This document shows positions 17,643 to 26,754 of a stretch of DNA of 64,000 bases, one piece after another (the stretch's first letter is position 1; each line of letters begins with the position of its first letter). The translations under genes and the position numbers were made by a program. The notes below the pieces were generated by a model. It made no database searches and was not told the origin of the DNA. It saw nothing but the letters and a program-made list of their open reading frames with translations. The stretch covers positions 77,161-141,160 of the forward strand of contig DCYS01000003.1 of assembly GCA_002331485.1 (NCBI GenBank), read 5' to 3'. Origin of the DNA: Flavobacteriales bacterium UBA2104. Its GTDB lineage: Bacteria > Bacteroidota > Bacteroidia > Flavobacteriales_D > Crocinitomicaceae.

Positions 17643-17675
17643 AACCTATTGTATTCCAATATTTTTTTATAGGTT
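17643..17675. promoter_or_regulatory. Inverted repeat upstream of the response regulator gene
   Basis: AACCTAT (17643-17649) and ATAGGTT (17669-17675) are perfect inverted half-sites separated by 19 bases, about 34 bases before the ATG at 17709. It could be an operator for the NarL-type regulator encoded next door. No TAnnTTTG box is seen nearby. The evidence is only the symmetry. Confidence 0.25.
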
Positions 17676-17708
17676 GATATTGAATTCAGATTAAATAAAC
17701 TTATATTT

Positions 17709-18347
17709 ATGACAGAACAAGGCAATATGTATTCTATTTTAATTGTTGAGGATAATCACCTCATTGCGGAGGCGTGGTCTATAATATTGGAATCCGAAGG
17801 TCACAAGATCTGTGCTATAGCTTCAACGACCAAGGAGGCTTTAGAAGAGGCTAAGAAATATCGACCTCAAGTCGTTTTGATGGATATAAGTTTAAAAGAC
17901 GGTGATAGTTTTGACGTAACTCATGATATCGTGAATACATTACCGAATGTTAAAGTTATTGCTTTATCATCTTTCGATGAGATATCGATTGCTAAAAAGA
18001 TGTTGAGTAAAGGAGCTTCAGCTTATTTAACAAAAAACAGCTCGAAATCTGAATTATTGGATGCAATTCAAGCGGTGATGAATGGAGAACAATTCATTGA
18101 TAATCTGATGAAGAATAAGTTCATTAGTTCGATGTTTGATAAAGGTGAATCTGAGCCAAATCTAACGAATAGAGAAATTGAAGTGGTTAAAATGATCTCC
18201 AAAGGATTTACTTCGAAAGAAATAGGCGAGCATTTTGGGATTTCAAGTCGTACAGTAGACACGCATCGGTATAACATCTTAAAAAAACTAAATTTACCGA
18301 ATTCAGCACAGCTAGGTATTTGGGCGAAGGATAAAGGACTTGTTTGA
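17709..18347 (+). CDS. NarL/FixJ-type response regulator
   Basis: Two-component transcription factor. The receiver domain covers about residues 8-125, with an acidic pair in LIVEDNH and phospho-acceptor Asp59 in VVLMDISL. The switch Ser/Thr (ALSSFDE) and Lys (YLTKNSS) are kept. The C-terminal LuxR-type helix-turn-helix (about 148-210) reads LTNREIEVVKMISKGFTSKEI, then SSRTVDTHRYNILKKL. A second ATG at residue 7 is possible. It ends 4 bases from the convergent hybrid-free histidine kinase, its likely partner. Target genes are unknown. Confidence 0.93.
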   Translation: MTEQGNMYSILIVEDNHLIAEAWSIILESEGHKICAIASTTKEALEEAKKYRPQVVLMDISLKDGDSFDVTHDIVNTLPNVKVIALSSFDEISIAKKMLSKGASAYLTKNSSKSELLDAIQAVMNGEQFIDNLMKNKFISSMFDKGESEPNLTNREIEVVKMISKGFTSKEIGEHFGISSRTVDTHRYNILKKLNLPNSAQLGIWAKDKGLV

Positions 18348-18351
18348 AAAA

Positions 18352-19956
18352 CTAAATTTTAGGTAGGGTAATAGATACATATACACCATTTCCAGGACTT
18401 GTCTCATAGTTCATTTGTCCTCCCAATTTCTCAACTCTACTCTTTAAATTGAATATACCTAGATCTTGTGAATTAGCAATGACCGTTTCGTATTCAAAAC
18501 CTTTACCATCCTCGTTATATTCGATGGTGATCATGTTTTCTGTTACTTGAATAGATATAATTATTTGTTGAGCATCTGAGTGCTTAATTGAGTTGTTTAT
18601 TAGTTCCGTCAGCGTTCTGTAGATCGTTATTCGCTGAATTTTATTGTTTGTTTTGAAAGAATCTGGATCGTTCAATTCGAATTGTATATTAGTTGTATCG
18701 CGAATCTTATCGATGAATGCTTCCAATCCTTTAACAACACCAAATTTTCTTATGACCGCTGGACTCAGGTTTTTAGAAATTTCCTTTGTCGTCATAATGG
18801 CTTCATCTATAGCTAATCTAAGTTTATCAGAATATAATTGTATCTTTTTCAGATCAGTTTCTTCTGCCATAGCGCTTAAGTATAGTGAAGAGGCAGATAG
18901 AATAGGCCCAATTCCATCATGCAATTCCTTAGAAAATCGTTCTCTTTCTTTTTCCTCACCTTTGATCAGATTCGCGAATGCAGCTTTTTCAAGACTCTTT
19001 ATTCTTCTCAAGTCATGAACAACTACCCATTGAAACAGCTCATCATCCTCATTAAATTCATAAGTTGAATATCGAATTGGAATATACTCTCCTTTACTAT
19101 TCTTAATTTCTACTAATTGGTGGTCTAAACGCTCAATTTTATCTTTTTTGTTTGAAAATCTATCAGATATTTGATCTTCCAACTTACTATCAATTGCATA
19201 GAGCGAAAATCGAATTCCTTTCACATTCTCAAATTCCTGTTCGATCATTTCCAGAAAACTTGGGTTGCAATCAACAATCTTCTGATCTTTGTCCAATAAA
19301 ATGATTCCGTCTGTACTCCCGTTAAATAAAGATCTGTACTTCCGCTCTGAAGTCTGAAGCTCCTGATTTTTTTCTAAGTACCTCCTATTAAAATTCAAGC
19401 TACTTTTCAACTTGTTAATAAATAGATCATAAAAAACAGAAGATGTATCCAAAGAGATTACCAATGTGAACAACAATCCAGAAAATGATGAGATCCAGGT
19501 CATTTCATCATTAGTATATTCATTAAAATTTAGTGTTTTTGGAGCTAATCCAAGTATATGTAGATTGCCTATTAGTGCATATATGAAAAGATACATTGCA
19601 GCGTAATAGAATCCAGTTCTTAAACCATAAGTTAAACAAGCCAGGATGAGAGCGACCATAAATATATAGCTACCTCCAGCCATCCTGAAATCCCAAACAC
19701 CTGCTAAAGGTATGATGGTAAAGATCAATAGGAATACATGAAGTTTAAATTTTAAAGATATTCTCTTTTTAAAAACTACTAATGTCAATATTACTAACAT
19801 AGCTAGTAACTGAAAATACATGGCAGGATAAACCCCATAGTTATATACTCTGAGAAATGACGGAACTATTGCGATCAAAGAAAAGATGAACGACAATAAA
19901 ATCGTTCGATTGACAATCTTATCCCGGATTATATTTATTTCCTGCTCGAAAGTCAT
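18352..19956 (-). CDS. NarX-type (HisKA_3) sensor histidine kinase with PAS domain
   Basis: The N-terminal half (about residues 15-195) has six or more membrane segments. A coiled stretch leads to a PAS domain at about 215-330 (RSLFNGSTDGIILLDKDQKIVDCN). The HisKA_3 dimerisation domain follows, with phospho-acceptor His346 in SKELHDGIGPILSA. The HATPase shows the N box ELINNSIKHSDA, the G1 box DGKGFEY and GIFNLKSRVEKLGG. A frame open to 20100 would add 48 unlike residues; the ATG at 19956 puts a short amphipathic helix before the first membrane segment and is preferred. It is the probable partner of the convergent NarL-type regulator. The signal is unknown. Confidence 0.92.
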   Translation of the reverse strand: MTFEQEINIIRDKIVNRTILLSFIFSLIAIVPSFLRVYNYGVYPAMYFQLLAMLVILTLVVFKKRISLKFKLHVFLLIFTIIPLAGVWDFRMAGGSYIFMVALILACLTYGLRTGFYYAAMYLFIYALIGNLHILGLAPKTLNFNEYTNDEMTWISSFSGLLFTLVISLDTSSVFYDLFINKLKSSLNFNRRYLEKNQELQTSERKYRSLFNGSTDGIILLDKDQKIVDCNPSFLEMIEQEFENVKGIRFSLYAIDSKLEDQISDRFSNKKDKIERLDHQLVEIKNSKGEYIPIRYSTYEFNEDDELFQWVVVHDLRRIKSLEKAAFANLIKGEEKERERFSKELHDGIGPILSASSLYLSAMAEETDLKKIQLYSDKLRLAIDEAIMTTKEISKNLSPAVIRKFGVVKGLEAFIDKIRDTTNIQFELNDPDSFKTNNKIQRITIYRTLTELINNSIKHSDAQQIIISIQVTENMITIEYNEDGKGFEYETVIANSQDLGIFNLKSRVEKLGGQMNYETSPGNGVYVSITLPKI

Positions 19957-20218
19957 ATTTGTAAATATAGTAATAGTGTCATGTACAGAACTTGTCTTTG
20001 AAATAAATGATGCACATTCTATATGAAGATGCGTATTTATACGTAGTGCGAATATGTAATATACATAAGTATCCATTTTATTTATACTTAATAAATGCAC
20101 GTACCTTTTTCAATGATGAACTACATAGTTGTATAAATGTGCATTGATTTGAACATCACCCAAACTTACTTTCCAATTACTTTTACATCGAATTACTAAC
20201 CATAAGAACTAAAAATTG

Positions 20219-23200
20219 ATGCTAAAACTATTTTTATTTCTATCATTCATGGCAACCTGTATGGTGGGATATACCCAAACGAAATTCTGGGTAACAGTGG
20301 AAAATGAGGAGACTTTAATTGAAGGTGAAATTAATGGAGTACTGCTTAGATACAAACAAGCATTGCCAAGTTCAAGAAAAAATGATCTGAATAAGGTTTA
20401 CGAAATTGAAACTGATCAAGTCACTTCTTTTTTAAGGTTCGTCAAGACAAATAGAAACATCAATAAGCCTCAGATCATAGAGCAATTTCAACCCCTATAT
20501 GATCCAAATGATATCACGTTGAATTTCTCGACTGATTATACACTTGATCTTATTAATGCACGAGAGGCATGGGACTTGACAAAAGGTAGTCCAACTATTG
20601 AAATTGGTGTGTTCGATACTAATTTTGATACGATTCATGAAGAGTTAACAGGTGAATATTCTCACTATGAACCCAATAACAATACAAATACTACTCATGG
20701 GACGGCAGTTGCAATTATGGCTGCAGGTAAAACGGATAATGCAGTTGGGAAAAGTTCAATAGGATTTAATTGTGGGTTAAGACTTTACAGAATGAACTTC
20801 AACGACATGCTTGAAGCAACATATTCAGGTGTTAGAGTAATCAATATTTCGTGGGCAGCGGGTTGTACACCTAACCCTTATTATCAAGATGTAATTAATG
20901 AAATTCACTCAAATGGCAGTGTGATCGTTGCTGCTGCAGGTAATGGTTCAACATGTGGTGGTCCTAATCAAGATGTTTATCCCGCATCTTACGATAATGT
21001 AATCTCAGTAACGAGTATAGATCAGTGGGATAAACATATGGCTATTGACAATGACCCAACTAGTTGTCATCAACACAATAGTAATGTGGATCTTACCGCG
21101 CCTGGTTATAATGTACCATTAAGTATATCTGGTAATCAATACTTAACAGGTAATGGTACCTCATTTGCGGCACCAGTTGTATCAGGGGTAATCGGTTTAA
21201 TGCTTTCGGTAAATAATTGTTTAACTCCTGATGAGATCGAACAAATATTAAAAGAAACAGCGGTTGATATATATTCAGTAAACCAACTTTATTTAGGTAA
21301 GCTCGGAGCAGGTCGAATTGATGCTAAGGCTGCCGTTGAAAGAGCTAAAGAATTACACCCAATAAAATATTCAATACATGAGTTTACGAACACATGTAAC
21401 TTAACAGAAGCCGTTTTTGTGTCTCTAGATAGTGGGACAATTGCTGACCATACAATTCAATGGTCAAATAACAGCCATGATTGGGCACTCTACAATTTGA
21501 CAGAAGACAATTATGAGTTTACTATTGCTAATTCAAACGGTTGCGTGGTACATGATGAGATCGATATCCTGCCATCTGAGATCGAATATGACTATGATCA
21601 TAGTATTTATATTTCGAGTTCTGCAGATGAGCTAATAGATCAAAATCAAGATGGATTGATCAGGGTGAAAGGGACCATTGTAGTTCAGGATGGAGCAGAT
21701 TTTCAGATAAAAGATAAAACTATAGAGTTTTCTGACAACGCCGACCTGTCTTATGATCCTGATATGCCTCAATCTGGAATTGTAGTTAAGCCCGGATCAA
21801 ATTTACTGTTAGAAAACTGTATTCTACGCCAAGTAACGAGCTGCTCTCAGCTTTTTGGAGGGATAGAAGTTTTGGCTAATGAAGTAGGTGAAAAGGGAGA
21901 ATTGGAAATTGTCAACTGTCACATAGAAAATGCGGATGTTGCTATTTCAAATATTCACAAATCTCAAATAGGGTATTCCCCGAATAGAGGAGGTAAAATA
22001 ACTTTAATCAAAAGTACATTTAAAAACAATAGACGATCAATACATGTTTTTGGAAACGGTAGATCAAGTTCAGCTTTGAAGATTATTGATAATTCATTTA
22101 TCATTGATAGTCTTCTTGCTAATACGACTCAAGTTTATGTGGAGAATGCAAACATCCATTTTAGACATAATTCAATCGTAGGAAATATTGATCTACTGCC
22201 TGAACAACGCGGTATAGGTTTAGTTTTAAAGAACGCTAAGTTAGTACATCCTCAAACTAAACCGAACTACAACTCTTATTTGAATGAGTATAATTTACTA
22301 AGTGTAGGAGTAAAAATTGATTCTTGTAAAGGATCTGAAATTCTAATTCGCAAATCACTATTTGAAGAGAACCTAACGGGATTGCAAATTCAAAACTCTA
22401 AAAATGTGATCATCAAAAAATCTGAATTCATTATCCCATCAGGTAACTATCCTCAATATGCTTCTGGTATTTTGCAACAAGGAGAATCTCAATCCAAATT
22501 ATTTGAAAATACTTTTGTTGGATTAATTAATGACCTTAATCATGGAATCCACCTAGTAGATCAGGATGCGGAGGAGTCTGTAATTCACTCAAATGAATTT
22601 GACGGATCATTAACTAATGGAATTAAAGTAGAAGGAGAGAATGTGCTCAGATCTTTATCGTGCAATGATTTCGATATTGAAGGAAACAATGATCTTAGCA
22701 TTGTTGATTCAGATGATCAGAATGGTCAATTGGTCAGACTTGACACTACAGGTCTGAATGACTTTTCACATTGCGAGAATGTTTTAAATAACATATCGAA
22801 TGAAGCCAGTGGATTCCAATTCTTCTACAGAGATGCAACTGATTACATACCAGAATGTACCCAAGGAGTTATATATGTAGATGAAATTGACATCTCTATT
22901 GATCGTAGTAATGAATGTGCTACTAGTTTAGATAAGTACAAGTCTGAAACTGATATAATTGAAGGAATTAGCTCAATTGAAGAAAACAAGGAGTCGAAGC
23001 AACATTTTATTTATCCTAATCCGAATCAAGGATCTTTTACATTGACAATTGAAAATGTAAAGAATATTAAGGTTTATAACTCGACTGGGAAATTGATCCA
23101 TCAACAAGAAGGAAATATAATCACAAAGCTAATAGATCTAAAGCTTTCAACTGGTATTTATACAGTTGTAGCGTCAAATAATACAGGTGAATTATTCACA

Positions 23201-23224
23201 CAAAAAATGATAGTAAACCAATGA
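20219..23224 (+). CDS. Secreted subtilisin-like (S8) protease with T9SS sorting domain
   Basis: Signal peptide at residues 1-20 (LFLFLSFMATCMVGYTQ). The S8 domain covers about 120-390, with a complete triad: Asp133 (GVFDTNF), His160 (THGTAVA) and Ser315 (GNGTSFAAPV); the oxyanion Asn is in VAAAGNGS. Residues about 490-880 are rich in Asn/Ile/Ser repeats (VENANIHFRHNSI, IQNSKNVIIKKSEF) resembling a parallel beta-helix. The last 75 residues are a type A T9SS C-terminal domain (IYPNPNQGSFTLTI, then LSTGIYTVVASN). Hence it is predicted to be exported by type IX secretion and cell-surface or secreted. The start is the ATG at 20219, next to an in-frame TTG. Confidence 0.92.
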   Translation: MLKLFLFLSFMATCMVGYTQTKFWVTVENEETLIEGEINGVLLRYKQALPSSRKNDLNKVYEIETDQVTSFLRFVKTNRNINKPQIIEQFQPLYDPNDITLNFSTDYTLDLINAREAWDLTKGSPTIEIGVFDTNFDTIHEELTGEYSHYEPNNNTNTTHGTAVAIMAAGKTDNAVGKSSIGFNCGLRLYRMNFNDMLEATYSGVRVINISWAAGCTPNPYYQDVINEIHSNGSVIVAAAGNGSTCGGPNQDVYPASYDNVISVTSIDQWDKHMAIDNDPTSCHQHNSNVDLTAPGYNVPLSISGNQYLTGNGTSFAAPVVSGVIGLMLSVNNCLTPDEIEQILKETAVDIYSVNQLYLGKLGAGRIDAKAAVERAKELHPIKYSIHEFTNTCNLTEAVFVSLDSGTIADHTIQWSNNSHDWALYNLTEDNYEFTIANSNGCVVHDEIDILPSEIEYDYDHSIYISSSADELIDQNQDGLIRVKGTIVVQDGADFQIKDKTIEFSDNADLSYDPDMPQSGIVVKPGSNLLLENCILRQVTSCSQLFGGIEVLANEVGEKGELEIVNCHIENADVAISNIHKSQIGYSPNRGGKITLIKSTFKNNRRSIHVFGNGRSSSALKIIDNSFIIDSLLANTTQVYVENANIHFRHNSIVGNIDLLPEQRGIGLVLKNAKLVHPQTKPNYNSYLNEYNLLSVGVKIDSCKGSEILIRKSLFEENLTGLQIQNSKNVIIKKSEFIIPSGNYPQYASGILQQGESQSKLFENTFVGLINDLNHGIHLVDQDAEESVIHSNEFDGSLTNGIKVEGENVLRSLSCNDFDIEGNNDLSIVDSDDQNGQLVRLDTTGLNDFSHCENVLNNISNEASGFQFFYRDATDYIPECTQGVIYVDEIDISIDRSNECATSLDKYKSETDIIEGISSIEENKESKQHFIYPNPNQGSFTLTIENVKNIKVYNSTGKLIHQQEGNIITKLIDLKLSTGIYTVVASNNTGELFTQKMIVNQ

Positions 23225-23430
23225 ATTTTACGAATAAAGTGATCAATGTTCATAGTGTGAACACAATACATTATACAGAGAAGGAGAAAATGATCGCTGA
23301 GATCATTCAATACTCACGATTCTATGATGAAGAAGATATTGACCAACTAAAATGTAGAAGTAAAAAGTCAATTGCCCTTATCTATCACATGTGCGTTAAT
23401 CCTTTCGTTACCAACTGGAGAAAGATCTAA
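23221..23430 (+). CDS. Small protein coupled to the subtilase gene
   Basis: 69 residues, not recognised. The ATG overlaps the protease stop codon (ATGA), which suggests translational coupling. The sequence is mixed and charged, with a middle stretch (EKEKMIAEIIQYSRFYDEEDI) likely to be helical and two Cys. There is no signal peptide, so it is probably cytoplasmic, unlike its neighbour. It ends 2 bases from the convergent lysR. It may be a genuine small gene or a chance frame; the overlap and clean codons favour the first. Confidence 0.5.
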   Translation: MNFTNKVINVHSVNTIHYTEKEKMIAEIIQYSRFYDEEDIDQLKCRSKKSIALIYHMCVNPFVTNWRKI

Positions 23431-23431
23431 C

Positions 23432-24361
23432 CTACTTCTTATCAAAAGATGTATACCATGAGAATCGATCTTTAATAATATCTTCCTTGTGTTTGTGAAG
23501 ATGATCCAGGAAAGCTTTTGCAACAGGGGAGAGGTTCTTACCTTTTAACCAGACTAAACTCCAGGTTGTTTTTATCGGAAGACCTCGGACATCTGTGATG
23601 TACAGATGTCCATTCTCCAATTCATTTCGAATACCAATCAACGGCATAATCGAAAAACCTAACCCTGCAACAACCGCTTGCTTAACGGCTTCATTCGATG
23701 TTAGCTCTAACTTCTTGATAACAGAAATATCCTTTTCGCTCAAAAAGGTTTCCATTGTTTTTCTTGTACCAGAACCCTGCTCTCTAAATATCAATGGTAA
23801 GTTCTCAAGGATCTTTTTCGGACTTGATTTGCGGTCAGTTATCTTTTCACTTCCTACAAGCCTCAATTCATTGGATAAAAGATCCATTTTCTCCAAACGC
23901 AAGTGATCTGGTAATATCGAGACCAATGCGAAATCAACTTCATTATTTTCCAGGTGTTTGATAACCGTAGACTTATTAGTAACATCCATATTCAGTTGGA
24001 CGGCCTTGTTCTGATTAATAAAACTTGAAAGAAAATGCGGCATTACATATTTACCCGTAGAAACGACTGAAATTTTGAGTTTACCGATCAACTCTCCTTG
24101 ATATGCCATTGTTTTATAATCAATAGCATTAACCTGTTCTATTATTCTTCTTGCCGCTTCTGCGATCTCTTCACCAAAATCGGTTACGTACAGCTTCCGA
24201 CCAACAACTTCTGTTAATGGGATCTCAAACTGATTTTGAAAATTCTTCAACTGAATCGAAACTGCTGGTTGAGTCAAATGAAGCTCCTCTGAAGCCTTTG
24301 TAATGCTCTTTAGATCAACAATTTTCAGAAATATCTGTAGTTGATTCAAGGTATAATTCAT
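23432..24361 (-). CDS. LysR family transcriptional regulator (CbbR/CysB-like)
   Basis: The N-terminal winged helix-turn-helix covers residues 1-60 (LNQLQIFLKIVDLKSITKA, LTQPAVSIQLK), followed by the linker helix and a periplasmic-binding-like effector domain (about 90-295) with GLGFSIMPLIGI. 309 residues is the usual length. It is divergent from icd with an 86-base AT-rich gap, the classic LysR arrangement, so the icd-DUF6671-CA-like-sbtA genes are its most likely target. LysR proteins of the CbbR/CmpR group control CO2 fixation and bicarbonate uptake genes; assignment to that subgroup here is inferred from context. Confidence 0.92.
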   Translation of the reverse strand: MNYTLNQLQIFLKIVDLKSITKASEELHLTQPAVSIQLKNFQNQFEIPLTEVVGRKLYVTDFGEEIAEAARRIIEQVNAIDYKTMAYQGELIGKLKISVVSTGKYVMPHFLSSFINQNKAVQLNMDVTNKSTVIKHLENNEVDFALVSILPDHLRLEKMDLLSNELRLVGSEKITDRKSSPKKILENLPLIFREQGSGTRKTMETFLSEKDISVIKKLELTSNEAVKQAVVAGLGFSIMPLIGIRNELENGHLYITDVRGLPIKTTWSLVWLKGKNLSPVAKAFLDHLHKHKEDIIKDRFSWYTSFDKK

Positions 24362-24385
24362 AAAATATAATTATGCATTTCATTA

Positions 24386-24393
24386 CAAATATA
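24386..24393 (-). promoter_or_regulatory. Putative -7 box (TATATTTG) of lysR
   Basis: TAnnTTTG on the minus strand, 24 bases before the lysR start at 24361. No -33 TTG at the usual distance. Confidence 0.4.
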
Positions 24394-24419
24394 AATAAAA
24401 ATTAATGAAACATAGTATA

Positions 24420-24427
24420 TAGATTTG
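24420..24427 (+). promoter_or_regulatory. Putative -7 box (TAGATTTG) of the icd-sbtA operon
   Basis: TAnnTTTG, 20 bases before the icd ATG. There is no TTG 17-23 bases upstream, which would fit a promoter that needs an activator such as the divergent LysR protein; this is inference. Confidence 0.45.
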
Positions 24428-24447
24428 TGCCAAACAAAACAAAAACT

Positions 24448-25881
24448 ATGCGTAAAATAACAATTGCAAAAGGAGATGGTATCGGTCCAGAGATCATGGA
24501 TGCCACTCTAAAAGTATTGAAGGCTGCTGGAGCACCTTTGGAGTATGAAGAAATTAAGATCGGAAAAGAGGTATACCTGGATGGAAACTCATCAGGAATA
24601 TCAACTGAAAGCTGGGATACGATCAGAAGAAATAAGATCTTCTTGAAGGCTCCAATCACAACACCTCAAGGAGGAGGATACAAAAGTCTAAATGTTACAA
24701 CAAGAAAATCCTTGAATCTTTTTGCAAATGTTCGACCAGTAAAAAGTTATTATCCATATGTTGACACTAAACACCACAATATGGATGTGGTGATTGTTCG
24801 AGAGAATGAAGAGGATCTTTATGCTGGAATCGAACACCGTCAGACAGATGAAGTAGAGCAGTGTCTAAAGCTTATCACACGTCCAGGATGTGAGAAGATC
24901 TGTAAGTATGCTTTTGAATACGCTCGAGTGAATGGTAGAAAGAAAGTTACTTGTTTTTCGAAGGACAATATAATGAAACAAACAGATGGTTTGTTCAGAA
25001 AGGTATTCAATGAGGTTGCTGCAGAGTATCCAGACATTGAAAGTGATCACATGATCATTGATATTGCGTCTGCAAAGCTTGCGAATTATCCTGAGGACTT
25101 TGATGTTATCGTAACTGCTAACTTATATGGAGATATTATTTCAGATATCGCTGCGGAGATCGCTGGTTCAGTAGGTCTTTGTGGATCTAGCAACATAGGA
25201 GAGCAATGTTCAATGTTTGAAGCAATCCACGGTTCCGCACCAGATATTGCTGGTAAGAAGATCGCAAACCCAAGTGGACTTTTAAATGGAGCAGTATTGA
25301 TGCTAAGACACCTCGGAGAGCAGGAAGTCGCTAATAAGATAGAAAATGCCTGGTTGAAAACATTAGAAGATAAGATCCATACAGCAGATATCTATAAAGA
25401 AGGTTCTAGCGTAAAGAAAGTAAATACGCAAGAGTTTGCTGATGCTGTGATCGAAAGATTAGGTCAAAAGCCTTCTGAATTGAATCCTGTTGAGAATGTT
25501 AGCAGCGAAACGATTCAGTTCTTAAAATATGAGAGAAAAACGCATAAGAAGGAATTGAAAGGTGTAGATGTTTTCATTCATGATTCCAGAACAAATGCAG
25601 TTGAATTTGGAGATGAACTGAAGAAAGCGAGCACAGGAGATCTAGAGTTGATCCTAGTAACCAATCGAGGCGTTAAAGTTTGGCCGGAAGGTTTCAGCGA
25701 AACATTCTGTACTGATCACTGGAGATGTCGTTTCGTTTCGAAAGACGAGAAAACAATATCTAATCAAGAAGTAATTGAACTGTTGAAGAGTGTTGGTGAA
25801 CACGGGTTTGATGCTATCAAAACTGAAAACCTTTATTACTTCGATGGTGAGAGAGGTTTCTCACTTGGTCAAGGACAATAA
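24448..25881 (+). CDS. icd: NADP-dependent isocitrate dehydrogenase, C-terminally extended form
   Basis: Oxidative decarboxylation of isocitrate to 2-oxoglutarate and CO2. The catalytic domain covers about residues 1-335: ITIAKGDGIGPEIMDATLKV, the substrate loop TTRKSLNLFANVRPV, VIVRENEEDLYAGIE, and NLYGDIISDIAAEIAGSVG. A further 140 residues form the extra C-terminal domain of the ~475-residue class of ICDH known from Rickettsia and other alphaproteobacteria (TIGR02924-like). The ATG at 24448 is chosen over a GTG at 24427 because conserved sequence begins there. It is the first gene of a run with DUF6671-like, CA-like and sbtA genes. Confidence 0.93.
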   Translation: MRKITIAKGDGIGPEIMDATLKVLKAAGAPLEYEEIKIGKEVYLDGNSSGISTESWDTIRRNKIFLKAPITTPQGGGYKSLNVTTRKSLNLFANVRPVKSYYPYVDTKHHNMDVVIVRENEEDLYAGIEHRQTDEVEQCLKLITRPGCEKICKYAFEYARVNGRKKVTCFSKDNIMKQTDGLFRKVFNEVAAEYPDIESDHMIIDIASAKLANYPEDFDVIVTANLYGDIISDIAAEIAGSVGLCGSSNIGEQCSMFEAIHGSAPDIAGKKIANPSGLLNGAVLMLRHLGEQEVANKIENAWLKTLEDKIHTADIYKEGSSVKKVNTQEFADAVIERLGQKPSELNPVENVSSETIQFLKYERKTHKKELKGVDVFIHDSRTNAVEFGDELKKASTGDLELILVTNRGVKVWPEGFSETFCTDHWRCRFVSKDEKTISNQEVIELLKSVGEHGFDAIKTENLYYFDGERGFSLGQGQ

Positions 25882-25907
25882 AAGAATAAAGAGGGGCAAA
25901 TGGCTGT

Positions 25908-26744
25908 GTGATGTATAAAAAAGAACGTGTTTTTATAGCTACAAGGCATAAGAAGGAGCAAGTGATAGCTCCGATTTTTCAGCAAGTTTTTGATGCCAGG
26001 CCATTTGTTTCCTCTTTTATTAATACCGACCAATTTGGGACTTTCACCAGAGAGATCATTCGTAAGGATGATCCCATCACAACACTTCGAAGGAAATGTG
26101 AGTATGGATACAAAACCTCTGGTTGCCCTTTAGTTGTAGCTAGTGAAGGATCATTTGGAAGTCATCCATCGATGCCTTTTGTAAATGCGAATGAAGAAGT
26201 GGTCATGTTTAAAGACTTTAATGAAAACATAGAAGTTATTGGGAAGTATTTATCGACAGATACAAACTTATATGAGTCTGAGGTAAGTTCAATAATTGAA
26301 TTGGAAAAGGCTTTATCTGAAATTAAGTTTCCAGATCACGGTATATTAATACGAGACAAGGAAGAAAATGAAGTGATTCTTAAAGGTGTTTTCGATCATG
26401 AGCAAGTCATTCGGTTTGTGAGTGCGTCGTTAAAAACAGGGCAGAAGCTTGAAGTATCTTCAGATATGCGTGCTGTTTACAACCCAACAAGAATGTTGAA
26501 TATCGAAAAGGCAACTCAAGCTTTAGTTCAGAATATGCAATCCAAATGTCCTCAATGTGAGGCTCCAGGTTTCATTGTTAGTGACCAAAAACCAGGATTG
26601 CCTTGTTCGAATTGCGGAATGCCAACAAGATCTATAAAAACTGCAATAAAGAAATGCCAAAAATGTGAATATGAAAGCAGTATTGATTTTCCCAATAAAA
26701 AAGAAAAAGAGGATCCAATGTACTGCGATTTCTGTAACCCGTAA
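25908..26744 (+). CDS. DUF6671-like zinc-ribbon protein
   Basis: 278 residues. An N-terminal alpha/beta domain of about 200 residues begins RVFIATRHKKEQVIAPIFQQ and contains SEGSFGSHPSMPF. The C-terminus carries four CxxC knuckles (CPQC, CSNC, CQKC, CDFC), enough for two zinc sites of a zinc-ribbon. I associate this layout with DUF6671, a family without known function; the family name is recalled, not searched. It lies 26 bases after icd and 10 bases before the CA-like gene. It could bind nucleic acid or act as a small enzyme; nothing in the sequence decides. Confidence 0.75.
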   Translation: MMYKKERVFIATRHKKEQVIAPIFQQVFDARPFVSSFINTDQFGTFTREIIRKDDPITTLRRKCEYGYKTSGCPLVVASEGSFGSHPSMPFVNANEEVVMFKDFNENIEVIGKYLSTDTNLYESEVSSIIELEKALSEIKFPDHGILIRDKEENEVILKGVFDHEQVIRFVSASLKTGQKLEVSSDMRAVYNPTRMLNIEKATQALVQNMQSKCPQCEAPGFIVSDQKPGLPCSNCGMPTRSIKTAIKKCQKCEYESSIDFPNKKEKEDPMYCDFCNP

Positions 26745-26754
26745 ATAAAGAATT

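Noticed and set aside
19957..20100. Longer N-terminus of the histidine kinase
   Set aside because: The extra 48 residues have no family likeness and cover a probable promoter region.
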